The notes under the pieces were generated by a model, which was not told the origin of the DNA, did not search any database, and saw nothing but the letters and a program-made list of their open reading frames with translations. The position numbers and the translations under genes are program-made. A stretch of 64,000 nt of DNA, taken from NCBI RefSeq assembly GCF_034190915.1, contig NW_026947484.1, positions 82,283,982-82,347,981 of the forward strand, read 5' to 3'. Source of the stretch: Cavia porcellus (taxonomy: Eukaryota > Chordata > Mammalia > Rodentia > Caviidae). Below are positions 1 to 11,860 of the stretch, piece after piece; the first letter of the stretch is position 1, and every line of letters begins with the position of its first letter.

Positions 1-870
<870 letters not shown>

Positions 871-964
871 ACCCGGGGGTGGCACACGCCTTTTCAATCC
901 AGCATGGGCTACATAGTGAGTTCAATGCCAGCCTGAATGGCACAGCCAGATCTGTCTCAAAGAG
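871..964 (+). repeat. B1-type SINE, degraded
   Basis: Contains GGTGGCACACGCC, GGGCTACATAGTGAGTTCAA, GCCAGCCTGAA and TCTGTCTCAAA, the rodent B1 signature with the duplicated 3' segment typical of non-murid B1. Confidence 0.75.
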
Positions 965-2034
965 CATACAGCTAAGCTCTGTAGTCTGCTTCCCAGGGTA
1001 AATCTAAATGCAGACACCCAGCATGAGAATTAAGAGGAGGAAGTGAGTTAAGCATCTGGAAAAGGAGCAGATGCTGCACTAGTGGTTGTCAGCAAACTCT
1101 GCACATTGTATGGAAAACCCTCAGCTTTTCAAGTGGAAAGCAAATGCTTTCTTATAGAAAAAGAGGTTGCTGGGGGGGGGGGGCAGTGAGAAGGCAAAAG
1201 CAAGAAAGAGCTGGAAAATCAGTGACAAGCTGATTTTAGGTTAGTGACCAGAGAGATGAGCAGTGGCTTTCCTTTGTGATCACCCTTTCCCAGGAGCACG
1301 AAGCGCCCAAGTTCACTCCGGGCTGCTCTGGAAGCAGAAGGCTCCAGGGCTGGAATCTACCACAGAGGTCACCACACCTGAACTGCTGACTGAGTTTGAG
1401 CCTCATCTCCCCACCCTGCCAGTCTGTGGGAGCCAAGAGACAGACCTGCCAAAGTGGGGTCACATTTCCCCACTGGGTGCTTCTACATGAGAATCCTACC
1501 AGGAAGGTCTGCTCTGGCGAAACCACAAAATTGAGAATTAAAACTGGGGGAGAGCTCATGAACCATTGTTAACTGCATGCCAGGACCCTGGAAAAACGTC
1601 TAGAAATGGATTTCAGGAAACACTCTGAAGTTGTGACTAAGATTTATTAAAAGGATGCACATGAAATGTCATTAGTAACAGTGAGTGGTGGGGACAAACT
1701 AAACACGAGCAGAGGCAAAGCTGCATAGGTCATGGTACGTCCAGGGCGATGGGTCAAACACCAAGGAGACAACAGGAGGCACGTGGCAGAGAGATGACTA
1801 AGGAAATGGGGAGTCTATTGTAAAACAGGAAAAAAAAATCCAGAAAATTTATAATCCAAGTACAATGCTCTCTATAAAAGACACTGATCTTATTACACAC
1901 TAATTGTGTAATACACAAATTGCCAATTCTCCCCAGTATCCATTCTTCCTTTCAAACCCAGTAACAGAACTCCAATATTCAGGGAGCATCAATGGGCTTA
2001 TCTGAAAAACTATTTCTCCGTGGGGGTTTTCCTT
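965..2034. other. Intron 4, mostly featureless
   Basis: No gene or dispersed repeat recognised. It holds a G12 run around 1171-1182. Confidence 0.5.
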
Positions 2035-2216
2035 TGTTGTTGTTGTTGGTACTGAATATCATACTCAGGACCTTCACACCGTGTTATACCTCCGGTCCTT
2101 TTTTAGCCTGAGGTAGGGTTTAAGTCATTAAATTTTCCAGACAGGGATCTAACTTGTAATCCTCCATCTTCAGCTTCCCAGAGTGCTGCGATTACAGGCC
2201 TATGTCACCCTGGCTT
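2035..2216 (-). repeat. B1-ID heterodimeric SINE, antisense, old
   Basis: An antisense ID-like part (ACTGAATATCATACTCAGGACC) is followed by an antisense B1 (GGTAGGGTTTAAGTC..CTTCCCAGAGTGCTGCGATTACAGGCC). The same order recurs at 33.8, 34.9, 49.6, 58.9 and 59.8 kb, so the two units form one composite SINE. Confidence 0.55.
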
Positions 2217-2275
2217 AACTCAAAAATTTCCTTAGAGGGTTTGTTTTTTGAGACAGAGGCTCACTATGTAGCGCA

Positions 2276-2405
2276 GGGTGGCATGCAGTGGTGCATGCCT
2301 ACAATCGCAGCAGTCAGGTAGCTGAAGCAGGAGGATTTCTAAGAGTTCAAAACCAGCCTGTGCTACAAAGTGAGCCTTTGTCTCAAAAAACAAACAAACA
2401 AACAA
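2276..2405 (+). repeat. B1-type SINE
   Basis: Reads GGGTGGCATGCAGTGGTGCATGCC.. with GAAGCAGGAGGATT and TTTGTCTCAAAAAACAAACAAAC, a B1 body with an A-rich (CAAA)n tail. Confidence 0.75.
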
Positions 2406-2434
2406 ATGAAAAACTCCAGAAACTTAAAGTTTCT

Positions 2435-2560
2435 CAGCCAGGTGTGATGATGCATACCTGTAATCTCAGTACTCTGGGAAGCTAAGGAAGGAAGGAGGAA
2501 TACAAGGTTGACTTTAGTCTGGCAACTTAGTGAGACTGTTTCAAAAAATTTTTATTTTTA
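2435..2560 (+). repeat. B1-type SINE
   Basis: CAGCCAGGTGTGATGATGCATACCTGTAATCTCAG and GTGAGACTGTTTCAAAA mark a B1 body, diverged in the middle. Confidence 0.75.
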
Positions 2561-2737
2561 TTTATTTCCCCAATTCCATTTTATTTCAAGGAGAAAAGAA
2601 AAACAGGAAGGAAAAAAACTAAAACAAAATTTCAATACATGTCAATCAGGGAAAAAAATTTTAAAGCATGGTTGACAACACAGTATAAAGTTCCTGGGAT
2701 CAATCCCTAGTAGTTGGGGGCAGAAGGGCTTATTAAC

Positions 2738-2872
2738 AGGACCTGGACCTAGTAGTGCACACCTATAATTCCAGGTAATGTATGTGGGGGATTGAAGAAG
2801 GAAGATCACAAATTCCAGCCTAGCAACTTAGTGAGACCCTCTCTCAAAATAGACAAATAAAAAGGGTTAGGA
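2738..2872 (+). repeat. B1-type SINE, old
   Basis: TAGTGCACACCTATAATTCCAGG and CTTAGTGAGACCCTCTCTCAAAA identify it. It abuts the left end of the Tigger fossil. Confidence 0.65.
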
Positions 2873-2875
2873 ATA

Positions 2876-3612
2876 TGCAGTGGACCCTCAAGCCACAACT
2901 TGCCTCACATCTGAGCAACTTGGGTCACGATCAGAATTGTAGGTTTCACTCACAACCAAAGTCTTGAGTTATAACCAAAATCCCAGCCTCTTGTGCAGTT
3001 GTAAACAGAGTCATGATGCCAGAAAAGGGTACGCAAGGACACATTACGTGTCAATTTAAGCCCAGATACATGTTTTGTGGATGTGATTTCAGTCAGGGCT
3101 TTATATAATCACTAGGATTACTGCTATCAAAATGGTCCAAGAAAGCTAGAAAAGAAGCTAAGTTTGGAAAGGAAGGTAAGAAGGAAATTCTGAAGAAATA
3201 TGAGATTGGCGTCCTTGTGAGCAATCTCACAAATATGTACAGCATATTGAAATCCACCATCTCAACAATCTTACAAAAGCTAGTGTCACTAAAGGTGTCA
3301 GTAAGTCACAATCAACAGTGTTAGATGAGATAGAAAGGCTATTATTGGTGATGATAAATGAAAGGCAGATGCTAAGTTATACCCTGAGTCGATAATTTGC
3401 GAAAAAGCTAGAGCTAATGTTTCTGGTAAGCCAGGCGCATTTTATAACCTTCTGGTGAATACACTAGGAAAATTATTGGTGTTTTTGGTAAATTATACAC
3501 ATTATACACCACATCTTATTTTGAAAAGTTAACTTATGGGGTGTTTTAGAATGTACTTTGGGTATTTCCATTATTTCTTATGGGAAAATAGTCTTGACTT
3601 ACAAGAGGCTTG
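2876..3612 (+). mobile_element. Tigger-type (pogo superfamily) DNA transposon fossil
   Basis: An internally deleted DNA transposon. From about 3132 the plus strand gives broken frames matching the N-terminus of Tigger/jerky-type transposases: KKARKEAKFG.., EILKKYEIG, STISTILQK and LDEIERLLLVMINERQ, the CENP-B-like helix-turn-helix region. The ends carry the family's outer motifs, CAGTGGACCCTCAAGCC at about 2878 and TTTCTTATGGGAAAATAGTCTTGACTTACAAG at about 3575-3606 (in reverse sense). Frameshifts and the missing DDE domain make it inactive. Confidence 0.75.
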
Positions 3613-3654
3613 CCCAGCATGCACAAGGCCCTGGGTCAAATGCTGTCAGCACCC

Positions 3655-3975
3655 CAAACATGCACATGCACATACACACAAATACAAACACACACACACA
3701 CCACACAAACATAAACGCATACATAAGCACACCTACAGAAATACCCACACACATAAATATATACACACGAACATAAGAGATACACATATATCTACAGAAA
3801 TATAAACATACACAGAAATACACATACAGAAATACATACATGTACACCTACGGAAATACCCACAGTATTTACACAGACATAAAATATATGCATATACCTA
3901 TAGAAATAGAAACACACACATAAATTCAAACATACATATACCTACAGAAATACAAACATACATACATATGTTTAT
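3655..3975. repeat. CA/TA-rich imperfect microsatellite
   Basis: Long irregular run of ACAC/ATAC/AGAA units with recurring CCTACAGAAATAC words, i.e. a degenerate minisatellite grown from a CA repeat. Confidence 0.85.
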
Positions 3976-4207
3976 TTAGCTAACAGTCCCCATACCCTCG
4001 CCCTTTGATTCCTTCTGAGTGCAGACAGCATGGCTCTCCTCAACCATCATTGGTAAATCATAAGGATCTAAAGATGTCAGAAAGGAGTGTATATGTCCTC
4101 AATATAATATCTCCATGTTGTCATAACACCCCTCAACATTATGTAAGAGAAAACGAAGTATCTTTCTCACGCAACTTGCAATATAGTGGCTTTTTTAAAA
4201 CCACAAC

Positions 4208-4348
4208 TAGAGCTGGGTATGGTAATTTTGGGCAGCTGAGACAGGAGGATAATCATGAGTTTGAGGCCAGGCTGGGCTACACAGTTATACGGCCAGTACT
4301 ATACAGCAAAATTAGACCCTGTCTCAAAAAGAGAAAAAGAAAATCAAA
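4208..4348 (+). repeat. B1-type SINE
   Basis: GAGCTGGGTATGGTAATTTTGG, GAGTTTGAGGCCAGGCTGGGCTACA and TTAGACCCTGTCTCAAAAAGAG mark it. It lies just downstream of GLDC exon 4, in intron 4. Confidence 0.8.
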
Positions 4349-4549
4349 ACTAGATCAGATCTTTTTGTTACCTCACCTAATGATTGAATGTCTCTCAAAC
4401 ATACAAACATATATAGTGTATGCCCACGCAAGTGTGTGTGACAAGTCCTTGAACACTGATCAGGACATGGGAGTGTGTCCTCGTGGGCAGCAGGAGAGGG
4501 ACTTCAGGATGCCCCTCTCCCACACAGAGTCCTGGGCTGCACCTCTCAC

Positions 4550-4714
4550 CTGTGACACAGCTGCATGGCCTCCGCTGCCGCAGTTGCCTCATCCAGCAGG
4601 GATGCGTTGGCTGTGTCCATGCCTGTGAGGTCGCAAACCATGGTCTGGAAGTTAAGCAAACTCTCCAGCCTCCCCTGAGACACTTCGGGCTGGTACGGAG
4701 TGTACTGGGTGATC
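4550..4714 (-). CDS. GLDC: GLDC exon 4
   Basis: This 165-nt exon follows a CTCCCCAG acceptor. Its first G completes the split Trp. It reads [20 protein letters not shown], then [20 protein letters not shown], then [14 protein letters not shown] plus AG of an Arg codon, and ends at a GTGAGA donor. The [10 protein letters not shown] and QTMVCDLTG blocks are diagnostic of glycine decarboxylase; the DEATAAAEA segment lies close to the cofactor site in the family. The frame joins exons 1-3 without a stop. A diverged, frameshifted copy of most of this exon plus its upstream intron flank lies at 52559-52814. The rest of the gene lies left of the window. Confidence 0.96.
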
Positions 4715-4844
4715 CTGGGGAGACACACAAGGCCGAGTGCACGCTGAGCCCCACTATTCAGAGGAGCTCGCTAGGTGCCTTCCTGTCACCATTCACTGCC
4801 TGGATCTCAAGAATTTTATGCAGCGCATTAGTAAGCTTCTGTCC

Positions 4845-5690
4845 AATCAGGTTTACAAGGAAAACAATTTAATACAGGACACATAATTTATAGAATCATT
4901 TTATAATAGTCACTCAAAGAGTCACGAACAAGATGTGCAGGAAATCTGACCACACACTGAGACTCAAGGAATCCAGCCAAGGGCCTAGATCCCACAGCAA
5001 TGTCCTGCACAACTCCAGCAGAAGACCTAGAGCCCATGGCAGTGCCTCCCAAGCGTCCAACTGCAGGTCCCAAGACAATGAATGACTCATGCAAGTCAGT
5101 TTCACAGGTGTGCACTGGGAAGGCTGAAAGGTCAGTGATGGAAGCTAGAAAGTCTGTACCAGCAGGATGAAGGATCTGTGCCAGCAGGCTGAGGGTTCTG
5201 CCCTGGAACCAAGAAACTATGGTCAAAATAAGGACCAGGGCTCCCCCAAAAAAGTACCACAGCCATCCTCAATGACACCGAGGTCCCAAACTCCTCCAAC
5301 GACAAGAATAGCCAAGTTTGTATCAGGAAGCCAGCATGACAAAGCTTCTCCTGGAGATTAAATAACACACATCTTCCCCTCCAAAGCCAGGAAGCGATGC
5401 TCAAAGTAAGGACCAGAGCTCCCCCAAAGTGAACCAGAGCCATTCTCAGCAACAATGAGGTCCCAAGCTCTACTGACGATCAGAGCAACCAAGTTCTTAC
5501 CAGTAAAGAAGGTTGACAAGCTCCTCCATAACCCACGGCAACAGGAGAACCAACAGCACCAACTAGAACCAGCAACACTACTTTTTCCTCTTTAGTTCTT
5601 TTATGCTAGCAACAGTCCTCAAGAGGGCCATCCACACTCAGCACCAGGCTGACTCAGTTCAGCTGGTGTTACAATCCACCACCACAGCTT
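4845..5690 (-). repeat. Unclassified interspersed repeat X, copy 1
   Basis: The reverse strand of this block aligns along most of its length with 63330-64000. Shared landmarks are TGGTGCTGAGT(G/A)TAGATGGCCC, GAGGAAGATGTGTG(C/T)TGTTTAATCTCCAGGAGAAGC and GATGGCTGTGGTACTTTT. It holds a CATAAAA box near its 5' end and a TTAAA-rich 3' end, which would suit an LTR, but I see no clear TG..CA ends. No known family was recognised. Confidence 0.7.
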
Positions 5691-6239
5691 CCCTTCTGGC
5701 TTTTGTAAGGTAGACAGGGGTTAAATCATAGGACAGTAATGATGTTACCCGCTTAGGGATCATCGTGCTTATTTCTTTCTTGCTCTAAATTATGATTTTA
5801 CAATATTATATCACTATTTTTAACAATCTCACTGTATAGATGTATATGAAGCAGGTCTTAAAATCTACTAGAGCCTACTTAGGATATTATAAACAGAAAT
5901 TTTACTTATTACCTTTCCTTTAAATAAGATACACCCTTCACAGCTTCAATATGCAAAGCACTCACGATTATAACCTCTAAACCTCAAAACTTTCATATCT
6001 TAACATTAACTAGAAAACATACTATGTGCTGCTAAGAAATTAACTGACCTACTTAAAAAATTCTCACTATCCAATCACTAAATGTCTGTGGATAATAACT
6101 TGTAGCTACTGAAACTCAGGGATACATGACTAGGGCTTGTAAATATAGATTATCATCTTTGGTTTTCCAGTGATTAGCCATGAATGTGGCTTTAGACATG
6201 TGAATTAACCGGTTCCTTCACTACTTCTTAATTTTTTAA
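5691..6239. other. Intron 3 sequence, no feature recognised
   Basis: AT-rich unique-looking sequence with no coding or repeat signature that I can name. Confidence 0.5.
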
Positions 6240-6805
6240 ATTTTTCTGTAAAATTTTTCTTTTGGGGTTTTTGTCTTGTTAAAATGTTTTATCTTTTTAT
6301 CAGCACATTTGCAATTTATGCAGTTTACAATCATCTTGAGGAACAGCTACATGCACATAATATAGCTTTTTTTTCCTTAATCTCTTCCCTCCTTATTCCG
6401 TAAGTATTTGTTGCCAGCTGAGAACCAGGAATGATCACAGGTTCATAAACAATACAGCTGGCCTCAAGGGAATTATGTTTACTTTTATTAGTATATCTTG
6501 CAGAACATAATGATTACAGTCAATGCGGAAGTTGGCACATGCACATAATATTTTAATTCCCTTTACTCTCCCTCCTCTCATCTCTTGGTCCACTTTCCCA
6601 TTTGCAAAAAAATGTATCACCATCTTTATTTTGTTCTTCACGTTACTTACACTTTGGTTTCCCTTTATGAGAGAAACCATGCAGGATTTGTACTTGTGTG
6701 TCTTACTTGACACTGTGGTCTCGAGCATCCATTTTTCTATGAATGATGCGCATTTATCCTTCTATATGGCAGAGTATCGCAAGAAGAATATATTGTGATG
6801 AGCAA
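6240..6805 (-). mobile_element. LINE-1 3' end (3' UTR), antisense
   Basis: The stretch AGAGAAACCATGCAGGATTTG..CCATTTTTCTATGAATGATGCG..ATATGGCAGAGTATCGC matches the antisense of the conserved L1 3' region (compare 54240-54460). It is 5'-truncated and noncoding. Confidence 0.6.
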
Positions 6806-7754
6806 AACAAGGCAATAGATAAAAAAACCATTTCAGCGTGATAAATGCCTTTTAAAGAAAATAAGGATAAGGATAAAGGGTGCTGCTTCCTTTTCACACA
6901 AACCCCGCTTACTCTGAGCACCACCGAGCTGGCTCATGCCTGTTCGGCGCACCTGCAGGGGCAGACGCTGGCACCCGTCTCTATTGTTTTTGTTATTCCC
7001 ACACTAGACTTTCAGGAGAAAGCTTTCAGTGATTTATTTATTGCTTCGATTTCATTCGGCAAGCCCTTTCCTCTCTCCCCTGTTCTCCTAAGCAAGTTCA
7101 GGCTGTTTCATTTTGCTTATCTTTTCTTTCCTAAAGAATTTGAAAGTAGTGTCTTTGGAACTTGTTTTGGTTTTGTTTCAAATATCTGATCTTTGAGGGG
7201 GAGTGTGGCAAACAGGCTGTCTTAGCATGCAGTACAAAGTCGAGATTTTTAAAATAATTTTCCGCAGTTTATTTGGTATAACAGTATGTGGGTATGTGTA
7301 TGTACAGCAGAATAAATTGTGTTTCAGTTAATGCCTTGAACAGCACAGCTTAGCAACTGTAAACTAATTTGCCATAGTCTAGGTGGGTGGTAGACTGGAA
7401 TGAATGGGGCACACAACACAGGACGCAGGCAACTAAAAAGCAAATGTGAGCAGAAACGGGGTCACAAAAAACCATGCAGACAGTGGCACCCACCTGCCTT
7501 GCGCTTGCACGCTCACCTATATAAAACATTCACTTTGCTCAAAACTGCTATTTAGTGTGTAGACAGACAGACAGAAGGAAAGAAAGAAAATAAACCACAG
7601 ACAGGAGCATATGCACAAACCAACTAGACCATCTGAGAAATAGGAAAGATTTAGTACATTCATAGGGTTAGGTCTGCAATATACAGCATAGAGCAGTATT
7701 TAAAAACAATCCAGCAGAGCACTGAACAGTAAGGAAAAAATGAGCAAAAAATTC
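6806..7754. other. Intron 3 sequence, simple repeats only
   Basis: Includes an (AGAC)n/(AAAG)n patch at 7561-7592. The open frame at 6845-7189 resembles no family I know and has no splice or start context. Confidence 0.5.
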
Positions 7755-7898
7755 AAGTAAGGTGTGGTGGCATGCACCTATCACACCAACACACGGGAGG
7801 CTGAGGCACAAGATCAGAGTTTGAGGCCAGCTTGGGTTACATAGTATGTTCAAGACCAATCTAAACTATACAGCGAGACCCTGTCTCTAAAAATTTCA
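7755..7898 (+). repeat. B1-type SINE
   Basis: AGGTGTGGTGGCATGCACC, GGGAGGCTGAGGCA, GTTCAAGACCAATCTAAACT and GCGAGACCCTGTCTC show a full B1 with the duplicated 3' module. Confidence 0.85.
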
Positions 7899-7929
7899 AA
7901 GTGCTTCTGGGATATAATTTGTTTTGGGG

Positions 7930-8003
7930 GTGTTCTTTTCTGGTGCTAGGGATTAAACCCAAGACCGTGTGCATACTTTGCTGAGTTACATCCCCAGGCT
8001 GCT
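7930..8003 (-). repeat. ID-type (tRNA-derived) SINE, old
   Basis: Antisense ID: GGTGCTAGGGATTAAACCCAAGACC..TGAGTTACATCCCCAG, complementary to tRNA-like A and B boxes. Confidence 0.7.
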
Positions 8004-9578
8004 ATATGAATTTTTAGTCTAAAATATAAAATGCTACAATTCCATTTTTTGACGTCTGTAAAATCGAGTGAACTGAAATGTAAAGATATCAACTACCATT
8101 ATTAACCATCTTGTGTATGTCTAACTTTTTTAATGTATAGGATATACGCGTTCATTGTAACAAGATTTTTAAAAAACCTCTGATAACTATTGAGAAAACA
8201 AAATTACCTATAATCCCCAAATTTCAAGATAACTACAAAAGGGATCTTGAAGATGCACCTGTAGATGGCCAAAGTGTAACTGATAGCCAGATAGAAGTTG
8301 GCATCTCTGCTTTTATCTGAATCCCTTAGAACCTTCAAACTTTGAGGCAGACCCTGTTCAGCTCCGCACACATGCACGCAGACATGTTATTTAGGGTTTT
8401 CCAGCCATAAACATACCTGACCAATCTCACCCCTCTTCAAGGTCAAGGACGCCGAGATAAGAGTAAATAAACTTTCAGTATCTGCAGGGACACCCAATCA
8501 CAATGCCTTAGACGTCTCCAATTATTGTCAGAAATTAGTTAATCACTTCAGATTCTAGGCAAGCAGGGCCTCACAGAGCACCTCCTGAGGTGCCCACCTG
8601 CCCCAAGCAGAAGAAGTGCAATGACTCCCTAACGGGAACTGCGGCAACCTCACTTAGACAGTGGCTGTTACCTCCTGATGGGAACCCAACCACCCCTCAA
8701 GTGAGATGGCTCTCCCAGGACTTCACAGAGCCAGTGCTGCGGTTCTGATCGCCTGGACCTGACCAGGTTTCCTGCACTGCCAGCTGCCAAGTCACTGAGC
8801 CTTGCCGTTGTTCTTTGCTTACAAAACCCCTAAGTTTCTGTCAACCTTCATAGATCTTGAATCCGTGCTTCCCCCATGGCCACACCAATGGAAGCTTTGT
8901 TCCTCTAGTGGGCATCATTATGACCTTGAGAGCTGGCTTGGAGCTTCCAGGAGAGCACAGCTACTCACACATCCTTGCCCGAGCGACCTGATCTCCTCTT
9001 AGGTGCTCTTCCTCTGCTTCAGAAGGGACACACAGGAGCCACAAGGGGGACAGGGTCATCCACCTGGCCAGCCAGACTGCCCTCCCATCCTGGCCTTATT
9101 AGGGTACAGGTGGCCCAGTCCAGTCTGTTGGAATCCCCAAAGCCCGTGCTTGGGCCCTAAAAACTTCGGTGACATAATTACAGCTAACATTTAGATACAT
9201 GTCTTTTTATTTCTTTTCTATATTACAGCTGTATTTACATGTGAAAGCAGGATTATAGTCTATGTAAAGTTTTATGTCTGACTTTTTAAGGTTCATATTA
9301 CTCTGTGGACAGTTTCTAACAACTTTAAGTTCACTTACAAATATAACTTTAAACTTAAATGTGTTTATAGCAACATTGAAAATACCAAATTTTAGTTTTA
9401 AATCTCTTGACTTATTGATTTATTTGCTGAGACATAAACCTGTGCCTGTCATTGTTGCCAATTTTTAACCTTAAGCCCGAATTAGATGGTTTTTCTTGAT
9501 TGCTTTAGGACTTAAATTGGTTAATAATAAGATGTTTCCAAGTGTTTGCCAGAAAAGAATACATACAAATAAAATTTT
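8004..9578. other. Intron 3 sequence, no feature recognised
   Basis: Moderately GC-rich patches at 8.4-9.1 kb with short open frames on the plus strand, but no recognisable family, splice logic or repeat. Confidence 0.5.
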
Positions 9579-9672
9579 AGCCAGCTATAGTGGCATACAC
9601 AAATAATCCTAGCACTCTGGGAGGCTCAGGCAGGAATATGATTTAGAAAGACCTTATCTCAAAATAAAAAAT
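9579..9672 (+). repeat. B1-type SINE, internally shortened
   Basis: GCCAGCTATAGTGGCATACAC..CACTCTGGGAGGCTCAGGCAGG..CTTATCTCAAAATAAAAAATAA. Confidence 0.75.
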
Positions 9673-9845
9673 AAGCCTTGCATGGTGGCACACATCTGTA
9701 ATCCCAGAATTTGGTAGGCTGAGGCAGGAAGATCACTGAGTGCAAGGCCATACTAGTATAGTGAGTTCAAGGTCAGCCTGGACTACATACCAAGACCCTG
9801 TCTCAAAATCATTATCACCACCACCATCATCATCATCATAAAAAA
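9673..9845 (+). repeat. B1-type SINE with (CAT)n tail
   Basis: A complete B1 (CTTGCATGGTGGCACACATC..CAAGACCCTGTCTCAAAATC). Its tail has grown into an ATC/ACC trinucleotide repeat at 9807-9840. Placed directly behind the previous B1. Confidence 0.85.
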
Positions 9846-9971
9846 TAAAGGAGGCCACCCATTTGGAGCCTCTTCCTGTCTCTCAGGAGCTATTCCTATT
9901 CCCCACATTCCTTTTCTCCAGTAAATTTTCTTACTCTTAAAAAAGTAAAATAAAATATATTCCAAAAAAAA

Positions 9972-10026
9972 TGGCTCAACATGCAGCTTAGTGAGAAGGC
10001 CCTGAGTTCAATTCTGTGAACCAACA
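9972..10026 (+). repeat. ID SINE fragment followed by TA/TG microsatellite
   Basis: CATGCAGCTTAGTGAGAAGGCCCTGAGTTCAATTCTGTG is an old ID body. A TATGTATACATGTG repeat follows at 10031-10080. Confidence 0.55.
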
Positions 10027-10226
10027 AATACTGTATATGTATACATGTGTGTATATGTGTATATATGTATACGCATATGAAATTTTAATTGCTCTGTGGT
10101 ATTACTCTCATTTGTTTTGTAATTCTTTTAAATCATGAAGTATTCATTTAAGTGAGTTTAATATAAGTTAATAAGTTCCTTCAGGTTATATATTATTTTT
10201 GATTTTAAAGATCAGAACTAGCATAA

Positions 10227-10355
10227 TAAGCAGGCTGTGGTGGCACCTATAATCCAAGCACTCACGAGACTGAAGCAGGAGGATCAACATGGGTTCAAGG
10301 CCAGCCTGGGCTACATAGTAAGACCCTGTCTCAAAAACATAACAATAACAAAAAA
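10227..10355 (+). repeat. B1-type SINE with target-site duplication
   Basis: GGCTGTGGTGGCACCTATAATCC..GTAAGACCCTGTCTCAAAAAC, flanked by AACTAGCATAA on both sides (about 10216-10226 and 10356-10366). This is the mark of L1-driven insertion. Confidence 0.85.
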
Positions 10356-10380
10356 AACTAGCATAAAAGTGAGTATCCAT

Positions 10381-10481
10381 GGGGCTGGGGATTTAGCTCA
10401 GCGGCATAAGCACCTGCCTTGCAAGCAGGCAGTCATGAGTTCGATCCCCGATACCAATAAAAATGAAAAAGACCACAAAAA
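10381..10481 (+). repeat. Young ID-type SINE
   Basis: GGGGCTGGGGATTTAGCTCA..TGCCTTGCAAGCAGGCAGTC..GAGTTCGATCC, then ACCAATAAAAATGAAAAAGACC. Intact Pol III A- and B-box-like motifs. Flanked by TGAGTATCCA at 10370-10379 and 10482-10491. Confidence 0.9.
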
Positions 10482-10491
10482 TGAGTATCCA

Positions 10492-10645
10492 GCTGAGTGT
10501 GGTAGCTCACACATGTGATTCCAGCACTTGGGAGGCTGAGACAGGAGGATTGCTGGAGGTTCAAGGCCAGCCTTGGCTATAAAGTGAGTTTAAGGCCAGC
10601 CTGAACTGAACAGTGAAACTGTCTCCAAAAGACAGGGGGAAAAAA
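10492..10645 (+). repeat. B1-type SINE
   Basis: GCTGAGTGTGGTAGCTCACACATG..AGTTTAAGGCCAGCCTGAACTG. A third TGAGTATCCA follows at 10646-10655, so this B1 and the ID before it share one target site. Confidence 0.85.
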
Positions 10646-10655
10646 TGAGTATCCA

Positions 10656-11495
10656 TAGTTAGTTCTTAAATCCTTAGAACAACATCCCCAGTAGACTCTC
10701 AGTTCACGTGTGATAGTTAATGTTATGCTCTCAGACACACTGCCCTGTTCCTGTCTAGAACATTCATCGGGTCTACATTTCTGTATGCAGTGAAGGAATC
10801 GCAGATTTCTTTGCATCTTCAGTAATACTAAGTATTAAGAGGCCTTAGATTTAACCTCAAGTTTCATGAACTTGAACAAGTAACTTAACTTCTTTCTAAA
10901 CAATTCCCTTGTCTGTCAATGGAGAACATGGCAGCCATATTGGATTTTTTTCCTTCATACTCAAACTACATTCACGTACATCAAGAATTTCAGAAGTGGC
11001 ATTGTACTACCCAATTGTTAGTCAAGTGACCAGCAACTATAAATTATCAAATTCTTCTGAGTTAAAAAGAACACTGATCCTGCAACTTCTAAATCCTTAA
11101 CTTTTGGGGATATACAAGTGTCTATGTGTTTTAAAAGTCAGTTATACAATCAATATTTTCAGAGATCCAGGAGATGGTGCATTTCCCCCCTATTTTGACC
11201 TTCAAGAAAACCTGGAAAGTGCACACTCAGAGACCTTTCTCAAAGGATGCTTCAGTAAGGGGCTGTCAGGCGTTTCTATTTGAAAACATTTTTTCTGCAT
11301 ATGTACGAGCACACATTGGCTTTAGTCTCTGTTCTCGGGGTGACCACCGTTTCTCATCCTGAACATTCTTACTCTTTCAAAGGCATCATTGCTCTGCAAA
11401 TTCTCAAGGAAAATATGAACTTTTTTTAGAGCCAAATAATGACTAGTTACTATTAAGATTCAGAAGCACTATGCCCACCCCATCTTTGTCAGAGA
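10656..11495. other. Intron 3 sequence, no feature recognised
   Basis: No gene or repeat signature seen. Confidence 0.5.
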
Positions 11496-11605
11496 GACAT
11501 AGAGAGAGACAGAGGGGAAAAAAGAGAGGGGGAGAGGGGGGGAGGAAAGGAAAAGGAGGAGGAGGGAGGAGAGGGAGGGAGGGAGAAGGAAGAAGTCTAC
11601 AGAGG
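11496..11605. repeat. GA-rich (purine) simple repeat
   Basis: About 110 bases almost purely A/G on the plus strand with GAGG and GGGA units; polypurine tracts of this kind can form triplex DNA. Confidence 0.9.
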
Positions 11606-11727
11606 GACGGGAGGGGGAGAGGGTAAGGGAATATAAAAGGAATCAGGATGCATTATGTTCATGTAGAAACTCCCCTGAGGAATATAGGAATATAATCATT
11701 ATGGACAGAAAGCATGTGCCAAGAAAA

Positions 11728-11860
11728 AGATTAGGCACGGTAGTGCATACCCATAATCCCAGCACTGAGGCTGCGGCAGGAGGATCAAGGTCAGCCTGAA
11801 CCACATAGTGAGACTTTGTCTCAAAGCAACAACAGTAACAAACAAACAAACAAAAATGTG
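11728..11860 (+). repeat. B1-type SINE
   Basis: ATTAGGCACGGTAGTGCATACCCATAATCCCAGCACTG..CATAGTGAGACTTTGTCTCAAAG, then a CAAA-rich tail. Confidence 0.8.

Noticed and set aside
3655..3975. Possible CRISPR-like array
   Set aside because: Irregular CA/TA microsatellite with no spacers or fixed repeat; the genome is mammalian.
4005..4628. 207-residue plus-strand open frame
   Set aside because: It runs through a B1 SINE and then antisense through GLDC exon 4, so it is not a gene.
6845..7189. 114-residue plus-strand open frame
   Set aside because: No resemblance to a known protein, sits deep in an intron antisense to GLDC without promoter or splice signals.
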